Assembly (NCBI RefSeq): GCF_013359945.1
Contig: NZ_JABWCS010000217.1
Location: forward strand, 62,001-126,000
DNA from: Paenibacillus agri
Lineage (GTDB): Bacteria; Bacillota; Bacilli; Paenibacillales; Paenibacillaceae
Direction: 5' to 3'
Length of the DNA: 64,000 nucleotides
Part shown: piece after piece, positions 50,963 to 60,057 of the stretch
Layout: the number at the start of each line of letters is the position of its first letter
How positions within the stretch are numbered: the first letter of the stretch is position 1
The notes under the pieces: model-generated
What the model saw: only the letters and a program-made list of their open reading frames with translations
Told to the model about the DNA's origin: nothing
Databases searched by the model: none
Position numbers and translations under genes: made by a program

Positions 50963-51847
50963 ATGGAAAGACGCAGAAGGTTTCGGCATATTGGATTATT
51001 TGAGGTCTGCAATACCCTGCTGATGCTGGCGGTTTGCTTTTTAACACTGTACCCGATGTGGTTTGTATTCGTTAACTCGCTCAACTCGCCGCAGCAGGCA
51101 TCGCTGGGTACCGTCAATTGGTTTCCCAAAGAATTATCACTGGCCAGCTATAGTGTTGTGTTCAATGATAAGACGATGATGAATGGTTTTTACATCACTA
51201 CTCTGCGCACGGTGGTCGGGACAGCGACGCATGTGCTGTTCACCGCCATTGTCGCTTACGGATTGAGCAAGTCTAATTTGATTGGCCGTAAGGCGTATAT
51301 GAAAATCGCCTTGATTACGATGCTGTTCTCAGGCGGGCTGATCCCCTCGTTTATTCTCATGACGAAGCTGGGCTTATACGATAATTTCTGGGTATTTATC
51401 ATTCCTTCTATGTACACTTTTTTTAATATGGTCATTTTCATGAGTTTCTTCCGTACCATTCCCGATAGCCTGGAGGAATCTGCGAAGGTAGACGGGGCTT
51501 CAGACTATGGCGTCCTATTCAGAATCGTATTGCCCAACAGCATGGCTGTTATTGCGACCATATCGCTATTTTCAGCCGTCTATCATTGGAACGATTATTA
51601 CCAGGGTGTCATTTACATCCGCTCGCAGAACCTGCTGCCGCTACAGACCATGCTGTACAAAATCATTGCAGAGAACTCCATGTCCTTCATGCAGCAGCAA
51701 GCGATGGCGCAATTCGGCGCTAGACTGCCCGGCAACTCTATCAAATTTGCATCCATGATGGTGGCCACACTGCCTATTCTGGTAGTTTATCCTTTCATCC
51801 AACGTTATCTGGTCAAAGGCGTAATGATTGGAGCTATTAAAGGGTAG
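50963..51847 (+). CDS. ABC sugar permease, YtcP-type
   Basis: A 294-residue membrane protein with six hydrophobic segments. It has MLAVCFLTLYPMWFVFVNSL at the first membrane span and the EAA loop in LEESAKVDGASDYGVLFRIV (as EESAKVDGASDYG). It pairs with the LplB-type permease 18 bases upstream, after AAAGGGGGAGGA. This pair plus the lipoprotein forms an importer of the carbohydrate uptake-1 type. Confidence 0.93.
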   Translation: MERRRRFRHIGLFEVCNTLLMLAVCFLTLYPMWFVFVNSLNSPQQASLGTVNWFPKELSLASYSVVFNDKTMMNGFYITTLRTVVGTATHVLFTAIVAYGLSKSNLIGRKAYMKIALITMLFSGGLIPSFILMTKLGLYDNFWVFIIPSMYTFFNMVIFMSFFRTIPDSLEESAKVDGASDYGVLFRIVLPNSMAVIATISLFSAVYHWNDYYQGVIYIRSQNLLPLQTMLYKIIAENSMSFMQQQAMAQFGARLPGNSIKFASMMVATLPILVVYPFIQRYLVKGVMIGAIKG

Positions 51848-51889
51848 GTGTAATACAAAAATTCAGATAAAAGAAAGGATGATCCTGTC

Positions 51890-53548
51890 ATGAAACGCAA
51901 TCTTCTCAAGCCAGGCTTGACCCTTGTTCTGGCTACATCCTTGGCGCTAGGTATGGCCGCGTGTAGCAATTCATCGAGCGAAAGTAGCCCGACCCCGCAA
52001 CCCACAGATAGTACGCAGCCGCCGAGCGAAGTCAAGCTCAATCCCGAGGAACCTGCCTGGAAGCTGGATACCAGCCCCGTAGATTTAACCTGGTTCGTAG
52101 GTGCTAACTGGTACGGCCAAACCTGGGGGGATAGCTTAGCCTCCAAATATGTTACGGAAAAGACAGGCGTCAACATCAAGCTGGAAGTCCCCTCCGGCGA
52201 AGCCAATGAGCATGTTACCTTAATGATGACCTCCGGCAAGCTGCCAGACTTAATCTCTATGGGTTCTTGGGAAAACGCTGTCAAAAAGCTGTGGGAGGGC
52301 GATCATGTGTATGCCCTGAATGAATTGGCTGATCAGTATGATCCCTACTTCTTTAAGGTAGCTGGTGAAGGATCACTGAAGTGGTACCGGCAAGAAAATG
52401 GCAACACTTATGGCGTGCCGAATGATTCCTACAGCCCCACTCTGATGCATGAGACCGGCATGACAGCCGCTAACCAGACCTTCCTGGTTCGGAAGGATCT
52501 ATATGAGGAGATGGGCAGCCCGGACCTGAGTACCCCGGAAGGCTTTTTGAACGCGCTGCAATTGCTGAAGGATAAATATCCGGAGTATAAAGGCCAGCCT
52601 ATCAGCCCCTTCTTCGCACAAGGGAATGTCCCTTACGGGATGACTGAATTTCTGCAGAACCTGTTGGCCGTGCCGCATGAGCAGGACGGGAAAGTATATG
52701 ACCGCGTGACTGACCCTGATTATATCGCTTGGTTGAAAACCTTCCGCACAGCTTACGAGCGCGGGCTGATTAATGTAGATTTCCTGGTGGATTCCGATAC
52801 TCAGGTAGAGGAAAAAACGAATAACGCCCGTTATTTCATGATGGTCCGCGAGTGGAACGGAATGGCAGCGGTCAATCCAATGCTGGCTGCAAGCGCCAAT
52901 CCGGACTCCTACTACATCGCTGTCGATGGCCCTAAGAACAGCAAGGGTGACGCTCCAAAGCTATTCCCCGGCAACATGGACGGCTGGATGGTGACGATGA
53001 TTAGCAAATCTACCAAAAACCCTGAGCGGGCCATCCGCTTCTTGACCTATCTGGCCAGCGAAGAAGGCCAGCGCGATTTATTCCTGGGTAAAGAAGGCGA
53101 AACATGGGAGATGGTCGGTGACAAGCCGCAGTTGAAGCCTGAAATGGTTGATTTGCAGGAAAACGATATTGAGAAAATGGAGAAGCAGTATGGCATTCTG
53201 GATACTTATTGGATGATGCGTAACCCTGTAATCATTAATCAGTGGAGACCGGCGAAAGCCCCTGTCCTTAAGCAAATGGAAGACTTCGCCAATGAGCGGG
53301 CTGATATTGATAGCGGCATCTACAAAGGTCTGGATCCACAAGGCGATTCTGATGTAGCGGTGTCCTGGGCCCGTATTGCTCAGAATTGGGAGGAAGTGAT
53401 GCCTGAGCTGATTACGGCCAAGAATGAGGCTGAGTTTGATAAAGTTTTCGATAATTTCCTTGACCGCCGTAGCAGTTATGGCTTTGACAAGGTGATGGAA
53501 CACCGGCAGACGGAACTGGATGCACGAAAGGCCAAAATGGCAGAGTAA
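51890..53548 (+). CDS. extracellular sugar-binding lipoprotein (LipO/YtcQ-type)
   Basis: A 552-residue binding protein. The signal peptide carries a lipobox MAAC (cysteine near residue 24) and a Ser/Pro-rich linker follows. The mature part has YVTEKTGVNIKLEVPSGEA, LMMTSGKLPDLISMGSW and a late C-terminal alpha/beta lobe, matching the large solute-binding family 1 of Paenibacillus LplA-like proteins. It should capture glucan oligosaccharides for the two permeases. AAAGGATGATCC precedes the ATG. Confidence 0.92.
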   Translation: MKRNLLKPGLTLVLATSLALGMAACSNSSSESSPTPQPTDSTQPPSEVKLNPEEPAWKLDTSPVDLTWFVGANWYGQTWGDSLASKYVTEKTGVNIKLEVPSGEANEHVTLMMTSGKLPDLISMGSWENAVKKLWEGDHVYALNELADQYDPYFFKVAGEGSLKWYRQENGNTYGVPNDSYSPTLMHETGMTAANQTFLVRKDLYEEMGSPDLSTPEGFLNALQLLKDKYPEYKGQPISPFFAQGNVPYGMTEFLQNLLAVPHEQDGKVYDRVTDPDYIAWLKTFRTAYERGLINVDFLVDSDTQVEEKTNNARYFMMVREWNGMAAVNPMLAASANPDSYYIAVDGPKNSKGDAPKLFPGNMDGWMVTMISKSTKNPERAIRFLTYLASEEGQRDLFLGKEGETWEMVGDKPQLKPEMVDLQENDIEKMEKQYGILDTYWMMRNPVIINQWRPAKAPVLKQMEDFANERADIDSGIYKGLDPQGDSDVAVSWARIAQNWEEVMPELITAKNEAEFDKVFDNFLDRRSSYGFDKVMEHRQTELDARKAKMAE

Positions 53549-53569
53549 CATGCTTGTATTAAGATTACT

Positions 53570-53594
53570 ACCGGTCACCGAGATGGTGGCCGGT
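53570..53594 (+). terminator. hairpin after binding-protein gene
   Basis: ACCGGTCACC (53570-53579) pairs with GGTGGCCGGT (53585-53594) with one G-T pair around GAGAT, followed by ATTCCCTTCTTC. The T-run is weak, so some read-through into the kinase genes is likely. Confidence 0.6.
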
Positions 53595-53654
53595 ATTCCC
53601 TTCTTCTGGGGTTCTAATCACTTGGCACAACAGCCTATTTACCTACCGGACGGT

Positions 53655-53677
53655 TTGTAATATATGGTATATTACAA
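53655..53677. promoter_or_regulatory. near-perfect palindrome upstream of YesM-type kinase
   Basis: TTGTAATATA (53655-53664) and TATATTACAA (53668-53677) are exact complements around TGG. It ends 19 bases before the kinase start, at the ribosome site. It is a likely operator, or it overlaps the promoter. Confidence 0.55.
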
Positions 53678-53696
53678 GAGTAGGGAGGCTATTTGA

Positions 53697-55535
53697 ATGA
53701 CGTATCTGCTGACTAAAGTGAAGAAGCTTTACCGCAATTCGCGCATATCTAAGAAATTATTTTTAGCCTTTAGCATGATGATTGTAATCCCTGGGATTTT
53801 GGTATCCCTTTTATTTATCCGCACACAGGAGAACCAGTTATACAAGGATGCAATGGCCACCGGCAGCAGTCATGTCTCACGGCTTAACGAACAGCTGCGC
53901 AGTAGACTGGGCATTATTGAGAGCGCTTCCTCCACTGCACTGAATCAAAAGGCCTTTGTAGATTTTATTCACTCCAATATGCGCGGGGATGGCCTTCGTC
54001 TGGTGAAATTCAGACAAAACCAATTTGAGCAAATGCATAATATTATTCAAAGCCATGAGATGATCAGTGAGCTCAGCTTTTATGTCGATAATCCAAACCT
54101 GTTTGAGATTTGGCCCGAAATCTATCATTATGACAAGTTCTGGCCGCAGAATTATTGGGTGACACTTCGGGAAGAAGGTGGCGCGGCACACCGCTTATTT
54201 GCTTTTAAAAATGGCGAGCATACGCTGTCCTATTACCGGCTGGTACGCCTTCAGGGGCAACAGCAGAAACTCCCCACCATTATGGAAGTTCGCACCCCGC
54301 ATAGCGTGTTTTTCAGCGACCTGTTCGAGGAGAACGGTGGAGATTTCTTCTCAGTGGTGATGGACGGAAGTAATCCGGCTCGAAATGTATATAATCCCCG
54401 GCATGTGTTTCCCCAAACGGCTGGGAACGAGCTAAACGAGATTCTTGGCAGCATCCATCAGCGGCTGGATGTACTGCAGCAGAATAGCCCTATTAAGGTC
54501 AGTGTAGGGGATCATACTTACTACGCACTCTATCGCTACATCGCTCCACTCAACGCCTATGTGGTGGATATCGCCTCCCATCAAGACCTGATGAAGGGTC
54601 CGCGAAACTGGTATCTACTCGTAGTAGCGATCACATTATGTGTGCTGCTGTTGTTGCTGCTGCTCGTTTCGCATACCACCCGGCGCATTTTCCGCCGGTT
54701 AGACAGGGTGTTGATTTCCATGCGTAAGGTGCGACAAGGCCAACTGGATGCAAAAATTAATACTGGCCTCGGTGAAAATGAACCTGGCGATGAAATCGAC
54801 GAGGTAGCCGTCAGCTACAATAGCATGTTAGACGAGATCAAACAGCTGATGACGCAGGTGGTAGATAAGCAGCTAATTGCCAAAAACGCACAGCTGCACT
54901 CGCTGCATTCGCAGATCAACTCTCACTTTTTGTATAACGCGCTGGAATCAATCCGTATGCTGGCAGAGGTTCAGCGGCAACCAGCAATCGCCGACGCGTT
55001 GGTGTCATTAGGCTCGCAACTACGATACAGCATGCAGTGGCGCAGCGATACAGTTGCCCTTAGCGAAGAACTGTCCAACATACACAGCTATGTCCGCTTC
55101 ATAAACTTTATGGAAGGCGGCAATATTGTCTTGACGGCGGATCTTCCTCAGGAGGTACTACGCTATACGATTCCTAAAATGTGTATGCAGCCCATCGTCG
55201 AAAATGCCGTTCATCACGCGGTGCCTTCGGGCGGCAGTGTAGACATCCAAATTACCGTATCTGTAGAAAATAACAGCCTGCTGCTAATCAAAATACGAGA
55301 TGACGGCGCAGGTGTTGACTCTGAGATGCTAGCCAGCTTACAGGCTGTATTACGGGGGGAATCAGATAAACCAATCGTTACTAGCAAAAACGGACTGGGC
55401 CTGGAAAATGTGCATAAGCGTTTACAGCTTCATTACGGCCAGGGCTGTGGCCTTTGGATTGACAGCGTACAGGGCGACTATACCTGTGTAACCATACGAT
55501 TGCCATGGGAAAATGTGAATCTTGGAGGATGGTAG
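53697..55535 (+). CDS. YesM-type sensor histidine kinase
   Basis: A 612-residue membrane kinase. One membrane segment lies at about residues 21-42, an extracellular Cache-like sensor at 43-300, and a second segment at about 302-324. A HAMP-like linker follows, then a His_kinase region with SQINSHFLYNALESIRML and an ATPase with PIVENAVHHAV, DDGAGV and GLGLENVHKRL. The family motif is usually QINPHFLYN; the serine in place of proline is unusual. Stop and start of the next gene are 3 bases apart, so it pairs with the YesN-type regulator and likely senses glucan breakdown products. Confidence 0.92.
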   Translation: MTYLLTKVKKLYRNSRISKKLFLAFSMMIVIPGILVSLLFIRTQENQLYKDAMATGSSHVSRLNEQLRSRLGIIESASSTALNQKAFVDFIHSNMRGDGLRLVKFRQNQFEQMHNIIQSHEMISELSFYVDNPNLFEIWPEIYHYDKFWPQNYWVTLREEGGAAHRLFAFKNGEHTLSYYRLVRLQGQQQKLPTIMEVRTPHSVFFSDLFEENGGDFFSVVMDGSNPARNVYNPRHVFPQTAGNELNEILGSIHQRLDVLQQNSPIKVSVGDHTYYALYRYIAPLNAYVVDIASHQDLMKGPRNWYLLVVAITLCVLLLLLLLVSHTTRRIFRRLDRVLISMRKVRQGQLDAKINTGLGENEPGDEIDEVAVSYNSMLDEIKQLMTQVVDKQLIAKNAQLHSLHSQINSHFLYNALESIRMLAEVQRQPAIADALVSLGSQLRYSMQWRSDTVALSEELSNIHSYVRFINFMEGGNIVLTADLPQEVLRYTIPKMCMQPIVENAVHHAVPSGGSVDIQITVSVENNSLLLIKIRDDGAGVDSEMLASLQAVLRGESDKPIVTSKNGLGLENVHKRLQLHYGQGCGLWIDSVQGDYTCVTIRLPWENVNLGGW

Positions 55536-55538
55536 AGC

Positions 55539-57110
55539 ATGATCAATATTCTGATTGTGGACGATCAAAAACACATTCGCGATGGGCTACAGGCCATGCT
55601 GCGCCAATTTCCTCTGCAGCTTGATAACATTTACTGTGCCGTAAACGGGATTGAGGCACTGGAAATATTGCGTCAGCACGTCATCCAGCTGGTGATTACT
55701 GATATCCGAATGCCCGATATGGATGGGCTGACACTGATGGCGCAGACCAAAGAGGAGCACATCGAGGTCGATTACCTGATTATTAGCGGCTATAGCGATT
55801 TTGCCTATGCGCAAAGGGCCATCGGGCTTGGGGCCAAGGGCTACCTGCTCAAGCCTGTGAAACGCGAAGATCTGCAGACCGCAGTGGAGCATGTAGAGCA
55901 GGAGATCAGAACACGGCAGGCGCTCTCGCGCAATATGGAGCATATCTCCCGCCGTGCCCAAGAAACAGACCGCAAAGAGCTAAGTATGTATATGCAGGGC
56001 GCGGTAAGCGATGAGGCATGGGTGCTCCAGACCCAGGGGCAGAATCCAGAACTGTGGCAGAATTACCGCCTGTGTCTGCTGCGAGAGGAGCTATGGATTA
56101 ATCAACCAGGGGCCGACAGTAGCCACAGCATAGAATCCATTGCCTACCGCGTATATGGCAGAGAGGGATGTGTATGCCTGCAACACCGTCCGTACCTGAT
56201 CCTTGCGGTGGATGCAGCCGTAGATCCGGGAGTCTTTCCTGCTGCCCTCAAGGCGGAGCAGAAGGATGCCATCACTGCCATGACCGGCCCGCAGCAAGGA
56301 TTAAAAGAGCTGCCTAATAGCTATACACAAGCGTTAGAGCTATATCACCACAGTTACCTTTTTCCGGATCGGAACTGCATTCTGCCAGCTCATATTGAGC
56401 GGCTAGAGCAGCAATGGGAACTTCCTTATGAGGAGCTGTATGCCCTTTTCCAGCTAATCGGCACCAAGAACAGCGGTACAATCACCCAAGGCATTTCCAA
56501 GGTGTTTCACAAAGATACGCTGCAACGCTATCACATCCGGTACACACAGCAGTTATCCCGCGCCATTGTACAGATGCTGGAGGAATATGTGCGAGTGATC
56601 CGCCCCTATATGGGGGAAGAAACGCTGGACATCGAATGCTTGCGTAATCTATTTGATTACCCAGGCATTCGTGATTATATTCAGGCCATGCAACAACAAC
56701 TGCTTAGGCTGAACCAGTTCTATTATGAATATAAGTGTAGCTATCGCAACACGCAGGATTTGAATGAAGCCATACGTTTTATACACGAAAGCTATCATAA
56801 ACCGCTAGACCTCGCGATGGTGTCCAACCACGTGTCGCTTAATTATGCCTATTTTTCAAACCTGTTCAAGAAGAATATCGGTAAAGGCTTTGCCGAATAC
56901 CTGCGCGATGTGCGCCTCGATAAAGCCCGGAGGCTACTGGCCGAAACCGATCATAAAATCGTCGAGATAGCCACCATGGTCGGGTATGAAAGCTACAAGA
57001 GCTTTACACGGGCTTTTCGGGAAGTCATGGACATGCAACCCACAGAATACCGGCAACTGATGCGTCGAAAATATGATAGCGAAGGAGAATACCAGGACAC
57101 AGCTCTATAA
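55539..57110 (+). CDS. YesN-type AraC response regulator
   Basis: A 523-residue regulator. The receiver (1-120) has D-D near residue 8, phosphoacceptor in LVITDIRMPDMDG near 55, and K in GYLLKPVKRED near 107. A long middle part (about 150-400) of unknown function follows, then an AraC double HTH (about 415-515) with LDLAMVSNHVSLNYAYFSNLF and IVEIATMVGYESYKSFTRAF. It should activate the nearby glucanase and transporter genes once phosphorylated by the YesM-type kinase. It lies just upstream of the secreted GH16 gene. Confidence 0.92.
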   Translation: MINILIVDDQKHIRDGLQAMLRQFPLQLDNIYCAVNGIEALEILRQHVIQLVITDIRMPDMDGLTLMAQTKEEHIEVDYLIISGYSDFAYAQRAIGLGAKGYLLKPVKREDLQTAVEHVEQEIRTRQALSRNMEHISRRAQETDRKELSMYMQGAVSDEAWVLQTQGQNPELWQNYRLCLLREELWINQPGADSSHSIESIAYRVYGREGCVCLQHRPYLILAVDAAVDPGVFPAALKAEQKDAITAMTGPQQGLKELPNSYTQALELYHHSYLFPDRNCILPAHIERLEQQWELPYEELYALFQLIGTKNSGTITQGISKVFHKDTLQRYHIRYTQQLSRAIVQMLEEYVRVIRPYMGEETLDIECLRNLFDYPGIRDYIQAMQQQLLRLNQFYYEYKCSYRNTQDLNEAIRFIHESYHKPLDLAMVSNHVSLNYAYFSNLFKKNIGKGFAEYLRDVRLDKARRLLAETDHKIVEIATMVGYESYKSFTRAFREVMDMQPTEYRQLMRRKYDSEGEYQDTAL

Positions 57111-57156
57111 ATCGGGCGGTATCCCCTGCTTGAACGAGCAAATATCATCAAAAGCC

Positions 57157-57170
57157 AAAAAAATGGGTTA
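57157..57170 (+). promoter_or_regulatory. AAAAAAATGGG motif before secreted glucanase
   Basis: The first eleven bases are identical to 49941-49951 upstream of the ABC operon. A complementary AAGCCCAT follows at 57192-57199. Possible binding region of the YesN-type regulator. Confidence 0.4.
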
Positions 57171-57233
57171 TAACAAAAATTATTGTACCTTTAAGCCCAT
57201 TATTACATTCGATAGAATAAAGATGTCACAGGA

Positions 57234-57247
57234 TGAAAGCGGTTTCT
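57234..57247 (+). promoter_or_regulatory. cre (CcpA) site before secreted glucanase
   Basis: TGAAAGCGGTTTCT matches TGAAANCGNTTNCA at 11 of 12 fixed positions. It lies 31 bases before the ATG, between the likely promoter and the gene, a good place for glucose repression. Confidence 0.6.
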
Positions 57248-57278
57248 AATTTAAAAATTTTATTACAGGAGGATACGT

Positions 57279-59903
57279 ATGACACGAATTTACAAAACGG
57301 AACACAGGTGGACGCACAAGATATTGAGTTTGTTCTTAGTAGTAGTGCTGCTGGCCGGTGTTGGCCTATTGCCAACTTCGAAGGTTCAGGCAGCAGGAAC
57401 GACCGTTACCTCTATGGATTACTTTTCAGCAGCAGACGGACCTGTCATCTCCCAATCAGGGGTTGGGCAAGCTAGCTTCGGTTTTGTCATGCCTATATTC
57501 AATGGAGGCTCTGCGACCTGGAATACTGTTTCAGATGACGTAGGCGTAAATGTGAAAGTAGCTGGCAACTGGGTTGATATTGATAGCGCCGGCGGCTACA
57601 CTTATAACCAAAACTGGGGGCACTGGAGCGATGGGGGCTTGAACGGCTATTGGTTCACTCTCTCCGCAACAACTGAGATTCAGTTGTTCTCCAAGGCAAC
57701 TGGGGTTACCCTTGATTACACCCTTGTTTTTCAAAACATTAACAAAACAACCATCACTGCCATGGCACCTACACAAGGGCCGCAGATTACAGCAGGTTTC
57801 ACAGGCAGTGCAGGCTTTACTTATCCTACCTTCAACAATGATCCATCCATAACCTATCAAGCTGTGGCTGATGATTTGAGGGTGTTCGTAAAACCTGTAA
57901 ACAGCAGTACATGGATTGATATTGAAAATAATGCGGCCAGCGGCTGGATCTATGATAACAACTTCGGACAATTCACTGAAGGCGGCGGTGGCTACTGGTT
58001 TACCGTAACGGAGTCTATGAACGTCAGATTAGAGTCGAGAACTTCCTCGGCTAACGTCGTTTATACGATCACTTTTAATGAGCCCGTAAGAAATTCGTAT
58101 GTGCTCACTCCTTATGATGGAACTACCTATACAGCGGATGTGAACGGCACCATAGGTGTACCGCTTCCCAAGATTGATGGGGGTGCGCCAATTGGCACTG
58201 AGCTTGGAAAATACGTCTACCAGATTAACATCAACGGACAATGGGTGGCTATGAGTGACTCCAGTCAGAGCGGATTTGTATACGCCGCGAATGGCTACAA
58301 CCACATGTCCGATGCCAACCAGTGGGGATACTGGGCCGACCATATCTACGGTCTGTGGTTCCAACCGATCCAGGAGGATATGCAGATCCGTATCGGTTAT
58401 CCATTGAATGGCCAGGCGGGCGGAAGTGTCGGCAATAATTTCGTCTATTATACCTTTATTGGCAATCCAAATGCCCCGCGTCCGGATGTATCCGATCATG
58501 ATGATATTGTTATCGGAACACCTACCGATCCGACGATCGCTGGCATGAATCTTATTTGGCAGGATGAATTCAACGGAACATCGCTCGATATGAACAAATG
58601 GAATTATGAACAAGGATATTACATCAGCAACGATCCTCATAGCTGGGGTTGGGGAAATGCGGAGCTGCAGCACTACACAGACAGTCCACAAAATATTTTT
58701 GTAGAAGATGGAAAGCTGAACATCAGAGTCTTACACGACTCCAAATCCTTTCCACAGGACCCTAACCGGTTCGCACAGTACTCCTCTGGTAAAATCAACA
58801 CCAAGGATCATCTGTCCTTCCAGTACGGCAGAGTAGATATTCGTGCCAAGCTGCCTACAGGGAATGGCGTCTGGCCAGCACTCTGGATGCTTCCGGAAGA
58901 TTCCGCATATGGTGCATGGGCTGCATCCGGTGAAATCGATATTATGGAAGCGAAAGGACGTTTGCCAGGCACAACCAGCGGCGCTATACACTTTGGCGGA
59001 CAGTGGCCGGTTAACAGATATATTGCCGGTGAATATCACTTCCCTGAAGGTCAGACCTTCGCCAATGACTATCATGTGTATTCCATGGTCTGGGAAGAAG
59101 ATAACATGAAGTGGTACGTGGACGGCAATTTCTTCTTCAAAGTCAGCAGAGATCAATGGTATTCCACAGCCGCGCCAAACAATCCAAACGCCCCATTCGA
59201 TAAGCCATTCTATCTCATTATGAATCTGGCGATCGGTGGTTACTTTGATAATTTAAATACCCCAGATCCGTCTGATATCCCTGCAACAATGCAGGTCGAT
59301 TATGTTCGTGTGTATAAAGAAGGCAACAGTGAAAACCCGGGTAGCAACGTACCAGTTACCGGTGTAACGCTGAATCAGACCACCGCACAGGTGGAGGTTG
59401 GAAAGACTGTACAGCTGAACGCCAGTGTAGCCCCGTCCAATGCAACCAATAAACAGGTCACTTGGAGCGTGTCAGGCAACAGCGTCGCTTCTGTGAGCCA
59501 AAACGGTACCGTGACCGGCCTCGCTCCAGGCACGACAACCGTTACAGCTACAACAGCGGATGGCAATAAAACCGCCACCTCCACCATCACTGTTGTGCCG
59601 TCATCATCATCCGGTACAATCATCGTTGGTGATCCGGTGAAAGGACTGAAGAAAACAGGCAATGATCTGACCTTCTATGTGAATGGTGCAACCTTTGCCG
59701 ACTTACACTATAAGATCAATAACGGTGGGCAGCAGAACGTAGCCATGACCGCAGTAGGGAATGGTAACTATACCTATCCTGTAAATAACCTGCAACAGGG
59801 GGATACCGTTGAGTACTTCTTCACCTATAATCCGGGGCAAGGGGCGGTGGATAGCCCGACGCTCACGTATGTTCATGGGGTGACGCAGGGGACTCCGGAG
59901 TAA
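57279..59903 (+). CDS. secreted multi-domain GH16 endo-beta-1,3-glucanase
   Basis: An 874-residue enzyme. A signal peptide ends near residue 38 (KVQA-AG). Three N-terminal repeats of ~110 residues (about 42-155, 160-268, 270-395) each carry a WxDI or WVAM, GYxYxxNxG and GYWF-like pattern. The GH16 domain (about 423-690) has GWGNAELQHYTDSPQNI (as GWGNAELQHYTD), GVWPALWMLPE and catalytic SGEIDIMEAKGR. A BIG_2 Ig-like domain (about 692-775; VTGVTLNQTTAQVEVGKTV) and a C-terminal CBM56-like beta-glucan-binding domain (about 788-870) follow. AGGAGGATACGT precedes the ATG. It should cut laminarin-like glucans outside the cell. Confidence 0.94.
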   Translation: MTRIYKTEHRWTHKILSLFLVVVLLAGVGLLPTSKVQAAGTTVTSMDYFSAADGPVISQSGVGQASFGFVMPIFNGGSATWNTVSDDVGVNVKVAGNWVDIDSAGGYTYNQNWGHWSDGGLNGYWFTLSATTEIQLFSKATGVTLDYTLVFQNINKTTITAMAPTQGPQITAGFTGSAGFTYPTFNNDPSITYQAVADDLRVFVKPVNSSTWIDIENNAASGWIYDNNFGQFTEGGGGYWFTVTESMNVRLESRTSSANVVYTITFNEPVRNSYVLTPYDGTTYTADVNGTIGVPLPKIDGGAPIGTELGKYVYQININGQWVAMSDSSQSGFVYAANGYNHMSDANQWGYWADHIYGLWFQPIQEDMQIRIGYPLNGQAGGSVGNNFVYYTFIGNPNAPRPDVSDHDDIVIGTPTDPTIAGMNLIWQDEFNGTSLDMNKWNYEQGYYISNDPHSWGWGNAELQHYTDSPQNIFVEDGKLNIRVLHDSKSFPQDPNRFAQYSSGKINTKDHLSFQYGRVDIRAKLPTGNGVWPALWMLPEDSAYGAWAASGEIDIMEAKGRLPGTTSGAIHFGGQWPVNRYIAGEYHFPEGQTFANDYHVYSMVWEEDNMKWYVDGNFFFKVSRDQWYSTAAPNNPNAPFDKPFYLIMNLAIGGYFDNLNTPDPSDIPATMQVDYVRVYKEGNSENPGSNVPVTGVTLNQTTAQVEVGKTVQLNASVAPSNATNKQVTWSVSGNSVASVSQNGTVTGLAPGTTTVTATTADGNKTATSTITVVPSSSSGTIIVGDPVKGLKKTGNDLTFYVNGATFADLHYKINNGGQQNVAMTAVGNGNYTYPVNNLQQGDTVEYFFTYNPGQGAVDSPTLTYVHGVTQGTPE

Positions 59904-59989
59904 ATTGGTTAGACCTTAGTAGGAGCATGGCGCTATTAGGAGAGGATTTTAAAGTGACGGGACACTAGGAGAACTGTGTGAATATGAAT

Positions 59990-60031
59990 AGGCGAGGGGG
60001 AAGTGTAGAGCTTCCCTCTCGCCTGTTTTTT
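59990..60031 (+). terminator. terminator after secreted glucanase
   Basis: AGGCGAGGGGGAAG pairs with CTTCCCTCTCGCCT with one mismatch around TGTAGAG, followed by GTTTTTTG. It may also serve the convergent leucine-rich repeat gene. Confidence 0.8.
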
Positions 60032-60057
60032 GTTTCAGCTATGCTGGAAACCTGAGT

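Noticed and set aside
58029..58691. Minus-strand frame of 220 codons inside the glucanase gene
   Set aside because: It is antisense to the secreted GH16 gene and has no recognised motif or ribosome site.
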